A program made the translations under genes and the position numbers. Below, piece after piece: positions 35,004 to 44,820 of a stretch of DNA of 64,000 bases; positions within the stretch are counted from its first letter, which is position 1; each line of letters starts with the position of its first letter. The stretch spans positions 39,369 to 103,368 of the forward strand of contig NZ_JAAZUI010000012.1 in NCBI RefSeq assembly GCF_012524075.1, read 5' to 3'. Under the pieces are notes generated by a model that ran no database searches, was not told where the DNA came from, and was given only the letters and a program-made list of their open reading frames with translations. This DNA comes from Lutibacter sp. B1 (GTDB lineage: Bacteria > Bacteroidota > Bacteroidia > Flavobacteriales > Flavobacteriaceae).

Positions 35004-35024
35004 AACTAACCTAAAATTATATAT

Positions 35025-35744
35025 ATGAAAACATTAACCAAAGTTACAGCAATATTATTACTTCTTATATCAACATCATGTTGTATTGATGGTATTACCG
35101 GAATTAGAGGTAATGGAGATGTAATAACAGAAGATAGAACAATTAGTTCTGATTTTGAAGCTATTAAAGTACAACAAGGTATTAATTTGTACTTAACTCA
35201 AGGAAACTCAACCAATATTAATGTTGAAGCCGATGAAAATATTATAGATTTACTTATAACCGAAGTAAGAAATAACGAACTAAAAGTTTATTTTGAAAAA
35301 AATGTATATAGAGCAAAAGCTCGTAATGTTTATTTAACAACCGCTAAAATTTCTAAAATTAAAACGTCAAGTGGTGCTTTTGTAAAATCAGAAAATACAT
35401 TGCAAGTAAATACTTTAGATTTAGATTCCAGCAGTGGAAGCTCAATTAAAGTAAATGTAATTGCTGATGAAATAACAAGTTCTACCTCAAGTGGTGCTGA
35501 TATAGATATTTATGGTAAAACTAAATTATTCTCGGCTAATGCAAGCAGTGGTAGTACTATTGATGCCGATAAACTAGAAACTGTTGATGCTTTTGCAAAA
35601 GCAAGTAGCGGAGCCAATATTGATGTAAATGTATCAGGAAAATTAACAGCTAAAGCTAGTAGCGGTGGTGATGTTGATTATGAAGGAAATCCTACTGATG
35701 TTAATAAAGATACCTCTTCCGGAGGTAGTGTTTCAGGAAGCTAA
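35025..35744 (+). CDS. Head-GIN (DUF2807) auto-transporter-adhesin-like lipoprotein
   Basis: A 239-residue lipoprotein (signal ending ISTSC, lipidated C19). It has the head-GIN motif near the start: GIRGNGDVITEDRTISSDFEAIKVQQGINLYL, here quoted only as the phrase GNGDVITEDR plus QQGINLYL. The rest is a right-handed beta-helix-like series of Ser/Gly repeats (SSGSSIKVN, SSGADIDIY, SSGSTIDAD, SSGANIDVN, SSGGDVDYE). Such proteins are surface or periplasmic and commonly lie with PspC genes in Bacteroidota. Function unknown. Confidence 0.88.
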   Translation: MKTLTKVTAILLLLISTSCCIDGITGIRGNGDVITEDRTISSDFEAIKVQQGINLYLTQGNSTNINVEADENIIDLLITEVRNNELKVYFEKNVYRAKARNVYLTTAKISKIKTSSGAFVKSENTLQVNTLDLDSSSGSSIKVNVIADEITSSTSSGADIDIYGKTKLFSANASSGSTIDADKLETVDAFAKASSGANIDVNVSGKLTAKASSGGDVDYEGNPTDVNKDTSSGGSVSGS

Positions 35745-35769
35745 TTCCAATTTATATATTTAAATTGTT

Positions 35770-35802
35770 AAGTCGGTTCAAAATATTTGAACCGGCTTTT
35801 TT
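35770..35802 (+). terminator. Terminator after the head-GIN gene
   Basis: AGTCGGTTCAAA pairs (one G-T step) with TTTGAACCGGCT around ATA, followed by seven T residues, 26 bp after the stop. Confidence 0.88.
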
Positions 35803-35900
35803 TATGAACATAGTTAAATTTATCACAATTAAGAAGCTAAGTATAATAAAATTGATAATAATCACATTTGAAATTAATTTAATACGTTACATTGGCATTT

Positions 35901-35915
35901 ATTAGTATTACTAAT
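35901..35915. promoter_or_regulatory. Perfect palindrome ATTAGTA-T-TACTAAT upstream of the 599-residue protein gene
   Basis: A 7-1-7 inverted repeat, 33 bp before the start codon, in the position of an operator. An Rrf2-type regulator gene lies convergent at the other end of the target gene, so it is a candidate binder. No promoter element of the TAnnTTTG type is evident close by. Confidence 0.4.
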
Positions 35916-35948
35916 TACTAAACTTAAAACTAAAAACATATAAAATAA

Positions 35949-37748
35949 ATGCAAATTAACAACAATCCTCATTCTTTTCACATACCGGTAATGGGACTTG
36001 CTTTTACAATTGACAGTCCTATTAAAATTGCAAAATATGGTATTTCGTCAGTAATTTCAATTGTTGATGATATTATTATTGAGAAAATGAATGAATATTA
36101 TTCTAAAAAATTTGAAATTCCTTATAAATCAATTTCAAAAAAAGTTGAAGATTATAGAGCTAAAAGAATTACATCTTACTTAAATACCGTAGATACAATT
36201 GTAAAACAATCATTTGAAAATCTTAAAAAAAGTTTTGATGAAAAAAGCAGTGAATTTGAAAAGTATATTGATATGCTTCCTGATTTTTCTGATTTAAAAC
36301 AAAATTTTATTAAAGCTGTTCAAAACAATACCTTAAAAGAGGATTTAAATAAATGGATTCAACATAATTTGAAACCCGGTAATATTGATGTGAATATTAT
36401 GACTAAGCTTGACAAACCCAATTATAATAATAAAGAATTACTACCTCAAGAATACAATGATGCACATGCTGCATTAAGAGGTTTTGCAAATAGCAAATTA
36501 GAATCGTCTATTGTTCTTTCTGCAGGAATGAACCCAAGATTATATAGTTATTTTGAAAATTTTGATGATTTTTATCCAACTGAAAATAATATTCTGAAAA
36601 AGAAGATTATCTTAAAAGTAAGTGATTATAGATCGGCTTTAATTCAGGGCAAATTTTTAGCTAAAAAAGGACTTTGGGTTTCTGAATATAGAATAGAATC
36701 GGGTTTAAATTGTGGAGGACATGCTTTTGCAACAGAAGGTTATTTATTAGGACCAATTTTAGAGGAATTTAAAAACAACAAAATTTCATTGATAAATGAT
36801 GTACATACTTTATTAGTTGAAGCTTTAAAAAATAAAGAAAAATATATACCTGACTCACCATTGTCTTTAAATATTACTGTACAAGGTGGTGTTGGTACTT
36901 CAAAAGAGCACGAATTTTTATTAGAAAACTATAATTTAAATTCTATAGGTTGGGGAACTCCTTTTTTATTGGTTCCTGAAGCTACTACAGTTGATTCAAC
37001 TACTTTAAACGCATTAAAAAATGCAACAGAAAAGGATTTATATTTAAGCAATATTTCTCCTTTAGGAGTCCCTTTCAATAGTTTAAGAGGTAACACAAAT
37101 GAAATAATAAAAAACAAACGAATATCAAATAATAGTGCCGGTAGTTCTTGTCCAAAAAAGTTTTTAGCATCTAATACAGATTATTCAGAAAAAGCAATTT
37201 GTACCGCTTCAAAAAAGTACCAGTCAATAAAATTAAAAGAACTTAATGATGAAGTTTTAAATTCAACCGAAAACAAACAAAAAAGAGCTCAAATTACAGA
37301 GAAAGCTTGTTTGTGTGAAGGTTTAGCAAATGCAGCACTTATAGAATATAATATTGAGCAAAAAGGTATCTCTGAAGGAGTTGCTATTTGTCCTGGTCCA
37401 AACATGGCCTATTTTTCAAAAGAGCTTTCATTAAAAGATATGATAAGCCATATTTATGGTAAAACTGATGTAATTTCAGTAAATAACCGTCCAAATATGT
37501 TTATTAAAGAATTAGAAATGTATATCAATTATTTTTCAAAAAAAGTAGATGAGTTTAACCATTCTTTTTCAATAAAACAGCAAAAATATTTAGTCAATTT
37601 TGAGCAAAATTTAAAAGATGGAATTAAATATTATCAAGAGCTGTTTTCAAATACAAAAAGTCATTTTGAAGCTAATAAAAAAACTTTGCTGGAAGAGTTG
37701 AACAATTTAAAAAATAAACTGCTAAATATTAAAGCTACCGTTGCATAA
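35949..37748 (+). CDS. 599-residue cysteine-containing protein of unknown function
   Basis: Not assigned to a characterised family. The N-terminal HIPVMGLAFTIDSPIKIAKYG, then LNITVQGGVGTSKEHEFLL and SIGWGTPFLLVPEATTVD, suggest an alpha/beta (TIM-barrel-like) core with a glycine-rich phosphate- or cofactor-binding turn. Six cysteines are spread as C255 (LNCGGHAF), C401 (SSCPKKF), C418 (AICTASKKYQ), C454 and C456 (ACLCEGLA) and C481 (AICPGPNMAYFS), several in strongly conserved-looking surroundings, which fits an Fe-S or metal site. No signal peptide, so cytosolic. The last ~75 residues form a coiled coil. A terminator and a convergent Rrf2 gene follow. Metal binding is inferred. Confidence 0.7.
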   Translation: MQINNNPHSFHIPVMGLAFTIDSPIKIAKYGISSVISIVDDIIIEKMNEYYSKKFEIPYKSISKKVEDYRAKRITSYLNTVDTIVKQSFENLKKSFDEKSSEFEKYIDMLPDFSDLKQNFIKAVQNNTLKEDLNKWIQHNLKPGNIDVNIMTKLDKPNYNNKELLPQEYNDAHAALRGFANSKLESSIVLSAGMNPRLYSYFENFDDFYPTENNILKKKIILKVSDYRSALIQGKFLAKKGLWVSEYRIESGLNCGGHAFATEGYLLGPILEEFKNNKISLINDVHTLLVEALKNKEKYIPDSPLSLNITVQGGVGTSKEHEFLLENYNLNSIGWGTPFLLVPEATTVDSTTLNALKNATEKDLYLSNISPLGVPFNSLRGNTNEIIKNKRISNNSAGSSCPKKFLASNTDYSEKAICTASKKYQSIKLKELNDEVLNSTENKQKRAQITEKACLCEGLANAALIEYNIEQKGISEGVAICPGPNMAYFSKELSLKDMISHIYGKTDVISVNNRPNMFIKELEMYINYFSKKVDEFNHSFSIKQQKYLVNFEQNLKDGIKYYQELFSNTKSHFEANKKTLLEELNNLKNKLLNIKATVA

Positions 37749-37755
37749 ACAAAAA

Positions 37756-37783
37756 AAAAGGTACTTCTTTTGAAGTACCTTTT
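37756..37783. terminator. Bidirectional terminator between the 599-residue protein gene and the Rrf2 gene
   Basis: AAAAGGTACTTC and GAAGTACCTTTT around a TTTT loop, with A-rich and T-rich flanks, located between the two convergent stops. Confidence 0.85.
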
Positions 37784-37801
37784 GTATAATTTTAGCAATA
37801 T

Positions 37802-38218
37802 TTACGAACCACAATGAAAATCTTCTAACGTTTTATTTTCTAATATTCGTAAAGTACTGTCACGCACATCAGCCATAAGCCTGTTTAAACTGCATTTTTT
37901 TTCATCAACACAATCGTCACAACGTTCATAATAATTTAGACTTACACAAGGTAACATTGCTATTGGTCCTTCCAAAATTCTAATAATCGTTGAAATTTTA
38001 ATTTCTTTTGGTTTTTTAAGTAAATAATAGCCTCCTCCCTTTCCTTTTTTAGACGAAAGAATGCCACTTTTTTTTAGTGTAAGTAAAATACTTTCTAAAA
38101 ATTTTTTTGAAATATTTTCTGATGTGGAAATATCAGAAATTAAAACAGGTATATTTTTTTCTTGCTTTGCTAAGTAGCTTAGCGCTTTTAAACCGTATTT
38201 CGTTTTTTTTGAAATCAT
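37802..38218 (-). CDS. Rrf2-family transcriptional regulator
   Basis: A 138-residue regulator of the Rrf2 (IscR/NsrR/CymR) family. The N-terminal winged helix (TKYGLKALSYLAKQE, then ISKKFLESILLTLKKSGIL and the wing SKKGKGGGYYLLKKP) is complete. Beyond it are C91, C100, C103 and C109 in the region where IscR and NsrR bind an Fe-S cluster, plus C136 near the end, so a redox- or cluster-sensing mode is likely. It converges on the 599-residue protein gene; the upstream gap of 28 bp to the ctlX gene has an inverted repeat AATTATAA/TTATAATT (38232-38254). Transcribed after ctlX, possibly with it. Confidence 0.9.
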   Translation of the reverse strand: MISKKTKYGLKALSYLAKQEKNIPVLISDISTSENISKKFLESILLTLKKSGILSSKKGKGGGYYLLKKPKEIKISTIIRILEGPIAMLPCVSLNYYERCDDCVDEKKCSLNRLMADVRDSTLRILENKTLEDFHCGS

Positions 38219-38246
38219 CCTTAAAATTACAAATTATAAAAATAAC

Positions 38247-39185
38247 TTATAATTCTTTTGGCAAAAAAACTTCAGCCATCATACATCGTGCGCTTCCACC
38301 TCCGCAAGCCTCAATTACATCTAAAGAACTATGAAGTATTTTACTATATTTTTCTAATTTTTGAATTTGCTGACTTGTTAAACTTTTATATGCTGATGTT
38401 GACATAATAATATACTTTTCATTATCTGCTCCTAAAACTTGCAACATATTGCCGGCAAAATTAGTAACCTGATCTTCAGAAATAGTTATAATTTCTTTTC
38501 CATCTTCTTTTAAATGTTTTATAACATTCTTTCTTTCCTTTTTATCATCAATACTATCCAAACAAATAACCGAAAATGAATCTCCTAAACACATCATAAC
38601 ATTTGTATGGTATATTGGAAGTCTCTTATTATTTACAGTTTGAAATGCGGTAAATGGAACAGGTGTATATTCAAAATCTTCACAAAACTCTATTAATAAA
38701 TCTTCGTCGGCTCTTGGAGACAATGCACAATAAGCTTTTTTATGAACTCTATCTAATACTAAACTTCCTGTACCTTCTAAAAATAAACCTTCCTCTTCAG
38801 CATCGGTATAATCAAAAATATTATCAATTATAAAGCCTATAGTTTCTAAAGTTTCAAAAACATCTTCTCTTCTTTCTAATCTTCTGTTTTCAGCAAACAT
38901 TGGGTATACTGCAACATCACCATTTTTATGAAATGACACCCAATTATTCGGAAAAATTGAATCAGGAGTATCAGTTTCTTTTGTATCATTTATTACAACA
39001 ATAGTAACACCAATATCTTTCAACTTTTCAACAAAAGCATCAAATTCTTGCAAAGCTTTGAACTGAACAGTCTCAGGTGTTAAATTATCTAAAACCTTTT
39101 GATAGTAATTATTTACTGCTGTCTGTTCATTCATTCTAAATGAAACAGGTCGAATCATTAATATTGTATTTGTAATTTGTTTCAT
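38247..39185 (-). CDS. ctlX: CtlX-type arginine-deiminase-superfamily hydrolase
   Basis: A 312-residue pentein-fold enzyme. MIRPVSFRMNEQTAVNNYYQ at the N terminus, PDSIFPNNWVSFH, the FLEGTGSLVLDR substrate-binding segment, and the C-terminal CGGGSARCMMAEVFLP containing the catalytic cysteine match the citrulline-utilisation hydrolase CtlX group (formerly arginine-deiminase-related). The His and Asp partners are in NVMMCLGD and the surrounding beta strands. It lies 4 bp after a second superfamily member, so the two act together in arginine/citrulline or methylarginine breakdown. The precise substrate was not determined from sequence. Confidence 0.85.
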   Translation of the reverse strand: MKQITNTILMIRPVSFRMNEQTAVNNYYQKVLDNLTPETVQFKALQEFDAFVEKLKDIGVTIVVINDTKETDTPDSIFPNNWVSFHKNGDVAVYPMFAENRRLERREDVFETLETIGFIIDNIFDYTDAEEEGLFLEGTGSLVLDRVHKKAYCALSPRADEDLLIEFCEDFEYTPVPFTAFQTVNNKRLPIYHTNVMMCLGDSFSVICLDSIDDKKERKNVIKHLKEDGKEIITISEDQVTNFAGNMLQVLGADNEKYIIMSTSAYKSLTSQQIQKLEKYSKILHSSLDVIEACGGGSARCMMAEVFLPKEL

Positions 39186-39189
39186 AAAA

Positions 39190-40104
39190 TTAATCTCTTA
39201 TCAAAGGCATTGTAGTACATCTTAATAATCCTTCTTGCTTAGAAATTTCGGCATAAGGTACTTCTTCAACTGTAAAACCTTCTGCTCTCAACCAATTATT
39301 TAATCTTGTAAAGTTTTTTTCTGACACAACAACCTCAGGTGAAATGGAAAAAACATTTGAGTACATTTGATACATTTCATCTTTGTTTATATGAAATAAG
39401 TTTTCATTTCCAAATAGATTTACAAGGTAATTATAATCATTTACATCTCTAAAACCTTCTTTATGTATTATTGCTTTATTTTTTCCTATTGGTTGAAAAC
39501 AACAATCTAAATGTAGTGCATTTTCTTTAGCATTAGTATTTGATTTTACTAAATCAAATTCTTTAACAATTTTATGAGGGAATAATTCTTTTATAAAATT
39601 AACTCCTTTCATATTTGTTCTTGCAGTAATATAATTTGCATAATCATCTCCTTTATATGTACCAACAAAAATATAATCATTCCATAGCATTACATCTCCA
39701 CCTTCAAAATGAACATCTTCTGTTGTTTCAATAATTTTATTAGAATCTATCTGATTTAAAACATATTGAATTGCCTCAATTTCCTGCTCTCTATCGGGTA
39801 AAATATTCGATTTAATTAATTTATCTTCAATAACAAAAGCAATGTCTCGTGAAAAAATTTGGTTATAATCTTTAATAATTTCAGGTCTATAAACTTTAAC
39901 GTTGTACTTTTCAAATACTTTGTTTAAAGCTTCCATTTCAAAAATCATGTCTTCTTCTTTAGGGTATGTTCCTGCTTTTATATATTCAGCTGATTTTGGA
40001 TCGTAGGCATCTTCTAATTTGGGTACAGGTCCATTGCTAATTGCTGTACCTAAAACCACAGCCCTAAGACGAGAAGTTTCATCTTGAACATTTAATTTTA
40101 TCAT
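39190..40104 (-). CDS. Amidinotransferase/dimethylarginine-dimethylaminohydrolase-family protein
   Basis: A 304-residue pentein enzyme of the DDAH/amidinotransferase group. FSRDIAFVIEDKLIKSN, the VHFEGGDVMLW segment (Glu-Gly-Gly-Asp typical of guanidine binding), HLDCCFQPIG and the C-terminal GLLRCTTMPLIRD with the catalytic Cys are all present. The reaction is probably hydrolysis of, or transfer from, a guanidino group such as that of arginine or a methylarginine. It is the upstream member of the pair with ctlX and sits behind the gltA terminator, so it likely has its own promoter between 40105 and 40130. Confidence 0.83.
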   Translation of the reverse strand: MIKLNVQDETSRLRAVVLGTAISNGPVPKLEDAYDPKSAEYIKAGTYPKEEDMIFEMEALNKVFEKYNVKVYRPEIIKDYNQIFSRDIAFVIEDKLIKSNILPDREQEIEAIQYVLNQIDSNKIIETTEDVHFEGGDVMLWNDYIFVGTYKGDDYANYITARTNMKGVNFIKELFPHKIVKEFDLVKSNTNAKENALHLDCCFQPIGKNKAIIHKEGFRDVNDYNYLVNLFGNENLFHINKDEMYQMYSNVFSISPEVVVSEKNFTRLNNWLRAEGFTVEEVPYAEISKQEGLLRCTTMPLIRD

Positions 40105-40129
40105 ATAAATAAATTTGGGAATAAAAATA

Positions 40130-40162
40130 AAAAAACCTCATAAACTACTATGAGGTTTTTTT
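40130..40162 (-). terminator. gltA terminator
   Basis: AAAAAAACCTCATA and TATGAGGTTTTTTT form a stem around a six-base loop, 19 bp downstream of the gltA stop, separating gltA from the amidinotransferase-type gene. Confidence 0.9.
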
Positions 40163-40181
40163 AAATAATTTAAATAAATTA

Positions 40182-41468
40182 TTATCTATTTTCTTCTTTT
40201 ACAAACAATCTTTCAGTTGCTCCAACATAAAGTTGTCTTGGTCTTCCAATTGGTTCTTTGCGTAAACGCATTTCTCTCCATTGTGCAATCCATCCCGGTA
40301 AACGTCCTAATGCAAACATAACTGTAAACATTGGTGTTGGAATTCCCAAAGCTCTATATATAATTCCTGAATAAAAATCTACATTTGGATATAAGTTACG
40401 CGATTTAAAATACTCATCATTTAAGGCAACTTCAGCTAAACCTTTAGCTATATCTAAAACAGGATCATCAATTCCTAAATCATTTAGAACTTCTTCAGCA
40501 GCAACTTTAATAATTTTTGCTCTAGGGTCAAAGTTTTTATATACTCTATGTCCAAATCCCATTAAACGGAAAGGGTCATCTTTATCTTTTGCTTTTTCTA
40601 TATATTTTTGATAATCTCCTCCATCTTCTTTAATAGCTTCCAACATTTCTATTACTGCTTGGTTAGCTCCACCATGAAGTGGTCCCCAAAGTGCTGAAAT
40701 ACCTGCTGAAAGTGATGCAAATAAACCTGCATGTGAAGATCCTACAATTCTAACTGTAGATGTTGAACAGTTTTGCTCATGATCTGCATGTAAAATAAGT
40801 AATTTATCTAATGCTTCAACAATAACAGGGTTAGAAACATATCTTTCATTTGGAAGTGCAAACATCATCTTTAAGAAATTCTCGGTATAACCTAAAGAAT
40901 TGTCACCATATTCAAGTGGTAATCCTTCTCCCTTTCTATATGTCCATGCTGCTAATACAGGAAATTTACCTAAAATTTTTACAATCGCTTTATACATATC
41001 TTCCTCTGAAGATACATTTACACTTTTAGGATTAAATGCTGTTAATGCACTTGTCAAAGCAGATAAAACTCCCATTGGATGCGCTGTTTTAGGAAAACCA
41101 TCCAATATTTTTTTAACATCCTCATCAACCAATGCGGTTTTTTGAATATCTCTATGAAATTTTTCGTTTTGCTCTTTACTAGGTAATTCACCAAAAATTA
41201 ATAAATAAGCTACTTCTAAAAAATCTGATTTATCAGCCAACTCTTCTATTGAATATCCTCTATAACGCAATATTCCTTTTTCACCATCTAAAAAAGTAAC
41301 TTCACTTTCGCAAGAACTCGTATTTTTATATCCTGGATCTAAAGTAGTAATTCCTCCGGTTACACTTCTCAATGTTTTAATATCAATGGCAATTTCATTT
41401 TCAGTTCCTTTAACAATTGGAAATTCGTACTTTTTACCATCAATTTCTAAAATCGCAATATTTGACAT
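40182..41468 (-). CDS. gltA: Citrate synthase
   Basis: Condenses acetyl-CoA and oxaloacetate at the entry of the TCA cycle. The 428-residue protein is of the bacterial type II form with an N-terminal beta domain (AILEIDGKKYEFPIVKG). Catalytic residues lie in LWGPLHGGANQAV (His), MGFGHRVYKNFDPRA (His and the citrate-binding Arg) and VDFYSGIIYRALG (Asp). IVGSSHAGLFASLSAG is the usual preceding helix. It is monocistronic: a terminator follows, and the 178-bp gap to eno contains the eno terminator. Confidence 0.97.
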   Translation of the reverse strand: MSNIAILEIDGKKYEFPIVKGTENEIAIDIKTLRSVTGGITTLDPGYKNTSSCESEVTFLDGEKGILRYRGYSIEELADKSDFLEVAYLLIFGELPSKEQNEKFHRDIQKTALVDEDVKKILDGFPKTAHPMGVLSALTSALTAFNPKSVNVSSEEDMYKAIVKILGKFPVLAAWTYRKGEGLPLEYGDNSLGYTENFLKMMFALPNERYVSNPVIVEALDKLLILHADHEQNCSTSTVRIVGSSHAGLFASLSAGISALWGPLHGGANQAVIEMLEAIKEDGGDYQKYIEKAKDKDDPFRLMGFGHRVYKNFDPRAKIIKVAAEEVLNDLGIDDPVLDIAKGLAEVALNDEYFKSRNLYPNVDFYSGIIYRALGIPTPMFTVMFALGRLPGWIAQWREMRLRKEPIGRPRQLYVGATERLFVKEENR

Positions 41469-41594
41469 GACTTATATAGGTATATTTTATTATTAATATA
41501 GGTTTTAAATTAAAGCTAATTTAACTATTTTTACGTTATCTTGAAAGAAATTAGCATACTGATTTTTAAATTATGTATATATTGTTACAAATGC

Positions 41595-41624
41595 AAAAAA
41601 GCCGAGAAAAATCTCAGCTTTTTT
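41595..41624 (-). terminator. eno terminator
   Basis: Read on the - strand, AAAAAAGCTGAGA and TCTCGGCTTTTTT pair with a U-G wobble that is a mismatch on the + strand, so the hairpin is tuned to - strand transcription from eno, 22 bp after its stop. Confidence 0.88.
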
Positions 41625-41646
41625 CATTAAAATAAAATTTTACTTA

Positions 41647-42945
<1,299 letters not shown>

Positions 42946-42966
42946 TTATTTGTTAATTTTCTAGTT

Positions 42967-42974
42967 CAAAGTTA
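42967..42974 (-). promoter_or_regulatory. Probable -7 element of eno
   Basis: On the - strand TAACTTTG, an exact TAnnTTTG, 33 bp before the eno start codon. The matching upstream TTTG was not found. Confidence 0.45.
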
Positions 42975-43045
42975 CGAATTTAAGACTAAATGATTTTTTA
43001 TTTTAAACCTTTTATACGATAACGTTTTCGTTTTTTAAATTTAAT

Positions 43046-43080
43046 AAAAAAGCCATTAACTTACTTATTTAATGGCTTTT
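43046..43080 (-). terminator. carA terminator overlapping the 3' end of the gene
   Basis: On the - strand AAAAGCCATTAA and TTAATGGCTTTT flank a nine-base loop. One arm is formed by the last codons of carA, so the stop codon lies in the hairpin loop and termination is built into the gene end. Confidence 0.85.
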
Positions 43081-44192
43081 ATATTCATTTCTTTTGATAA
43101 TTTAATATTTTCAATAAATTCATCAAATAAATATGAAGAATCATGTGGACCGGGACTTGCTTCAGGATGGTATTGAACAGAGAAACAATTTTTGTTTTTC
43201 ATTCTCATTCCTGCTATAGTGTTATCATTTAAATGTATATGAGTAATTTCAAAATCTTCATTTTTTTCTAATTCCTCTCTACTTACAACAAAACCATGAT
43301 TTTGAGATGTAATCTCTCCTTTACCTGTAATTATATTTTTAATTGGATGATTTATTCCTCTATGTCCATTATGCATTTTATAAGTTGGTATTCCATTAGC
43401 TAAAGCAATTATTTGATGCCCTAAACAAATTCCAAACAAAGGTATATTTCTTTTAATGACTTCTTTAGCTATTTGTTGAGCATCTTTAAGTGGTTCCGGA
43501 TCTCCCGGACCATTAGATAAGAAAAAACCATCTGGATTGAAAGAATTCATTTCTTCAAATGTAGCATTGTATGGAAAAACTTTAATATAGCATCCTCTTT
43601 TAGCTAAATTTCTTAAAATATTCTTTTTTATACCAATATCAAGAGCTGATATTTTAAAAGGAGCATTTTCATCCCCAAAAAAATAAGGCTCCTTTGTTGA
43701 TACTTTTGAAGCCAACTCTAAACCCACCATATTTGGTACAGATTTTAACTTTTCTGTTAAAACTTCAATATCTGTATCGGTAGAAATAACAGCATTCATA
43801 GCTCCTTTATTTCTAATATAGCGTACTACTGCTCTTGTATCAATATCAGAGATAGCCATTAAATTATGTTCTTCAAAATATTTTTCTAAAGAATTTTGAG
43901 CATTATCTCTTGAATAATTAAAACTAAAATTTTTACAAACTAAACCTGCAATTTTTATTGATTCAGATTCAATCTCCTCATTATTAATACCATAATTACC
44001 AATATGGGCATTTGTAGTTAACATTATTTGCCCAAAGTATGAAGGATCTGTAAAAATTTCCTGATAACCTGTCATACCAGTATTAAAACAAATCTCCCCA
44101 AAGGCCGTACCATCTTTCCCTATAGATTTACCTTCGAAAATTGTACCATCAGCTAAAAGTAAAATTGCTTTTTTACGTTTTGTATATTTCAT
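43065..44192 (-). CDS. carA: Carbamoyl-phosphate synthase small (glutaminase) subunit
   Basis: Releases ammonia from glutamine for carbamoyl phosphate, feeding arginine and pyrimidine synthesis. The 375-residue protein has the CarA N-terminal domain (ADGTIFEGKSIGKDGTAFGEICFNTGMTGYQE region) and a class I glutamine amidotransferase domain with nucleophile C256 in FGICLGHQ and H342/E344 in QYHPEAS. Unusually, the partner carB is not next to it; the large subunit must be encoded elsewhere. It lies directly downstream of the ribosomal cluster but is separated from it by a terminator and has its own -7-like element at 44226-44233. Confidence 0.96.
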   Translation of the reverse strand: MKYTKRKKAILLLADGTIFEGKSIGKDGTAFGEICFNTGMTGYQEIFTDPSYFGQIMLTTNAHIGNYGINNEEIESESIKIAGLVCKNFSFNYSRDNAQNSLEKYFEEHNLMAISDIDTRAVVRYIRNKGAMNAVISTDTDIEVLTEKLKSVPNMVGLELASKVSTKEPYFFGDENAPFKISALDIGIKKNILRNLAKRGCYIKVFPYNATFEEMNSFNPDGFFLSNGPGDPEPLKDAQQIAKEVIKRNIPLFGICLGHQIIALANGIPTYKMHNGHRGINHPIKNIITGKGEITSQNHGFVVSREELEKNEDFEITHIHLNDNTIAGMRMKNKNCFSVQYHPEASPGPHDSSYLFDEFIENIKLSKEMNIKAIK

Positions 44193-44225
44193 TTGTTTTA
44201 TTGTAACTTTAAACTAGTTAGTTTT

Positions 44226-44233
44226 CAAATATA
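44226..44233 (-). promoter_or_regulatory. Probable -7 element of carA
   Basis: On the - strand TATATTTG, an exact TAnnTTTG, 33 bp before the carA start and immediately after the rplQ terminator. No upstream TTTG at standard spacing. Confidence 0.45.
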
Positions 44234-44236
44234 AAA

Positions 44237-44268
44237 AAAAGGATAAACTATTTTTAGTTTATCCTTTT
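44237..44268 (-). terminator. Terminator of the ribosomal supercluster, after rplQ
   Basis: AAAAGGATAAACTA and TAGTTTATCCTTTT around a TTTT loop, 22 bp downstream of the rplQ stop, followed on the - strand by a run of T. It ends the long ribosomal transcription unit. Confidence 0.92.
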
Positions 44269-44290
44269 AATATTATCAACGAATATATCA

Positions 44291-44782
44291 TTAATTATCG
44301 TCTTTTTTCTCTTTTTTAGTTTCTACTGTTTCTTCAACTTGAGATTCAACAGTTTCAACAGCTTTTTTACTTCTACCTCTACGAGTAGTTTTCTTTTTCT
44401 TAGCCCCATTAGGGTTATATGTAGTATTATAATCAACTAATTCAACCATAGCCATTGAAGCATTATCTCCTTGACGGTTTCCTAATTTAATTATTCTTAC
44501 ATATCCTCCCGGTCTATCTGCAACTTTTACAGAAACTTCTTTAAATAATTCTGTAACAGCGTATTTGTTTTTCAAATAACTAAATACAATTCTACGGTTA
44601 TGTGTAGTATCTTCTTTAGATTTTGTAATTAAAGGTTCAACATACTGACGCAATGCTTTAGCTTTAGCAACAGTTGTATTAATACGCTTATGCTCAATTA
44701 AAGAACAAGCCATATTAGATAACATAGCTTTTCTATGTGCTGTTTTTCTTCCTAAGTGATTAATTTTCTTTCCGTGTCTCAT
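44291..44782 (-). CDS. rplQ: 50S ribosomal protein L17 with C-terminal extension
   Basis: The core (about residues 1-120) is typical L17: [20 protein letters not shown] and the [29 protein letters not shown] end, of which [14 protein letters not shown] is the clearest part. Compared with about 127 residues in E. coli, this protein is 163 long, with an added Lys/Glu/Thr-rich tail ([20 protein letters not shown]), a feature of Bacteroidota L17. It is the last gene of the supercluster, 38 bp after rpoA. Confidence 0.97.
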   Translation of the reverse strand: MRHGKKINHLGRKTAHRKAMLSNMACSLIEHKRINTTVAKAKALRQYVEPLITKSKEDTTHNRRIVFSYLKNKYAVTELFKEVSVKVADRPGGYVRIIKLGNRQGDNASMAMVELVDYNTTYNPNGAKKKKTTRRGRSKKAVETVESQVEETVETKKEKKDDN

Positions 44783-44820
44783 CGCTTATATCTTATCTTA
44801 ATTAAAACCTTAGTTTTAAA

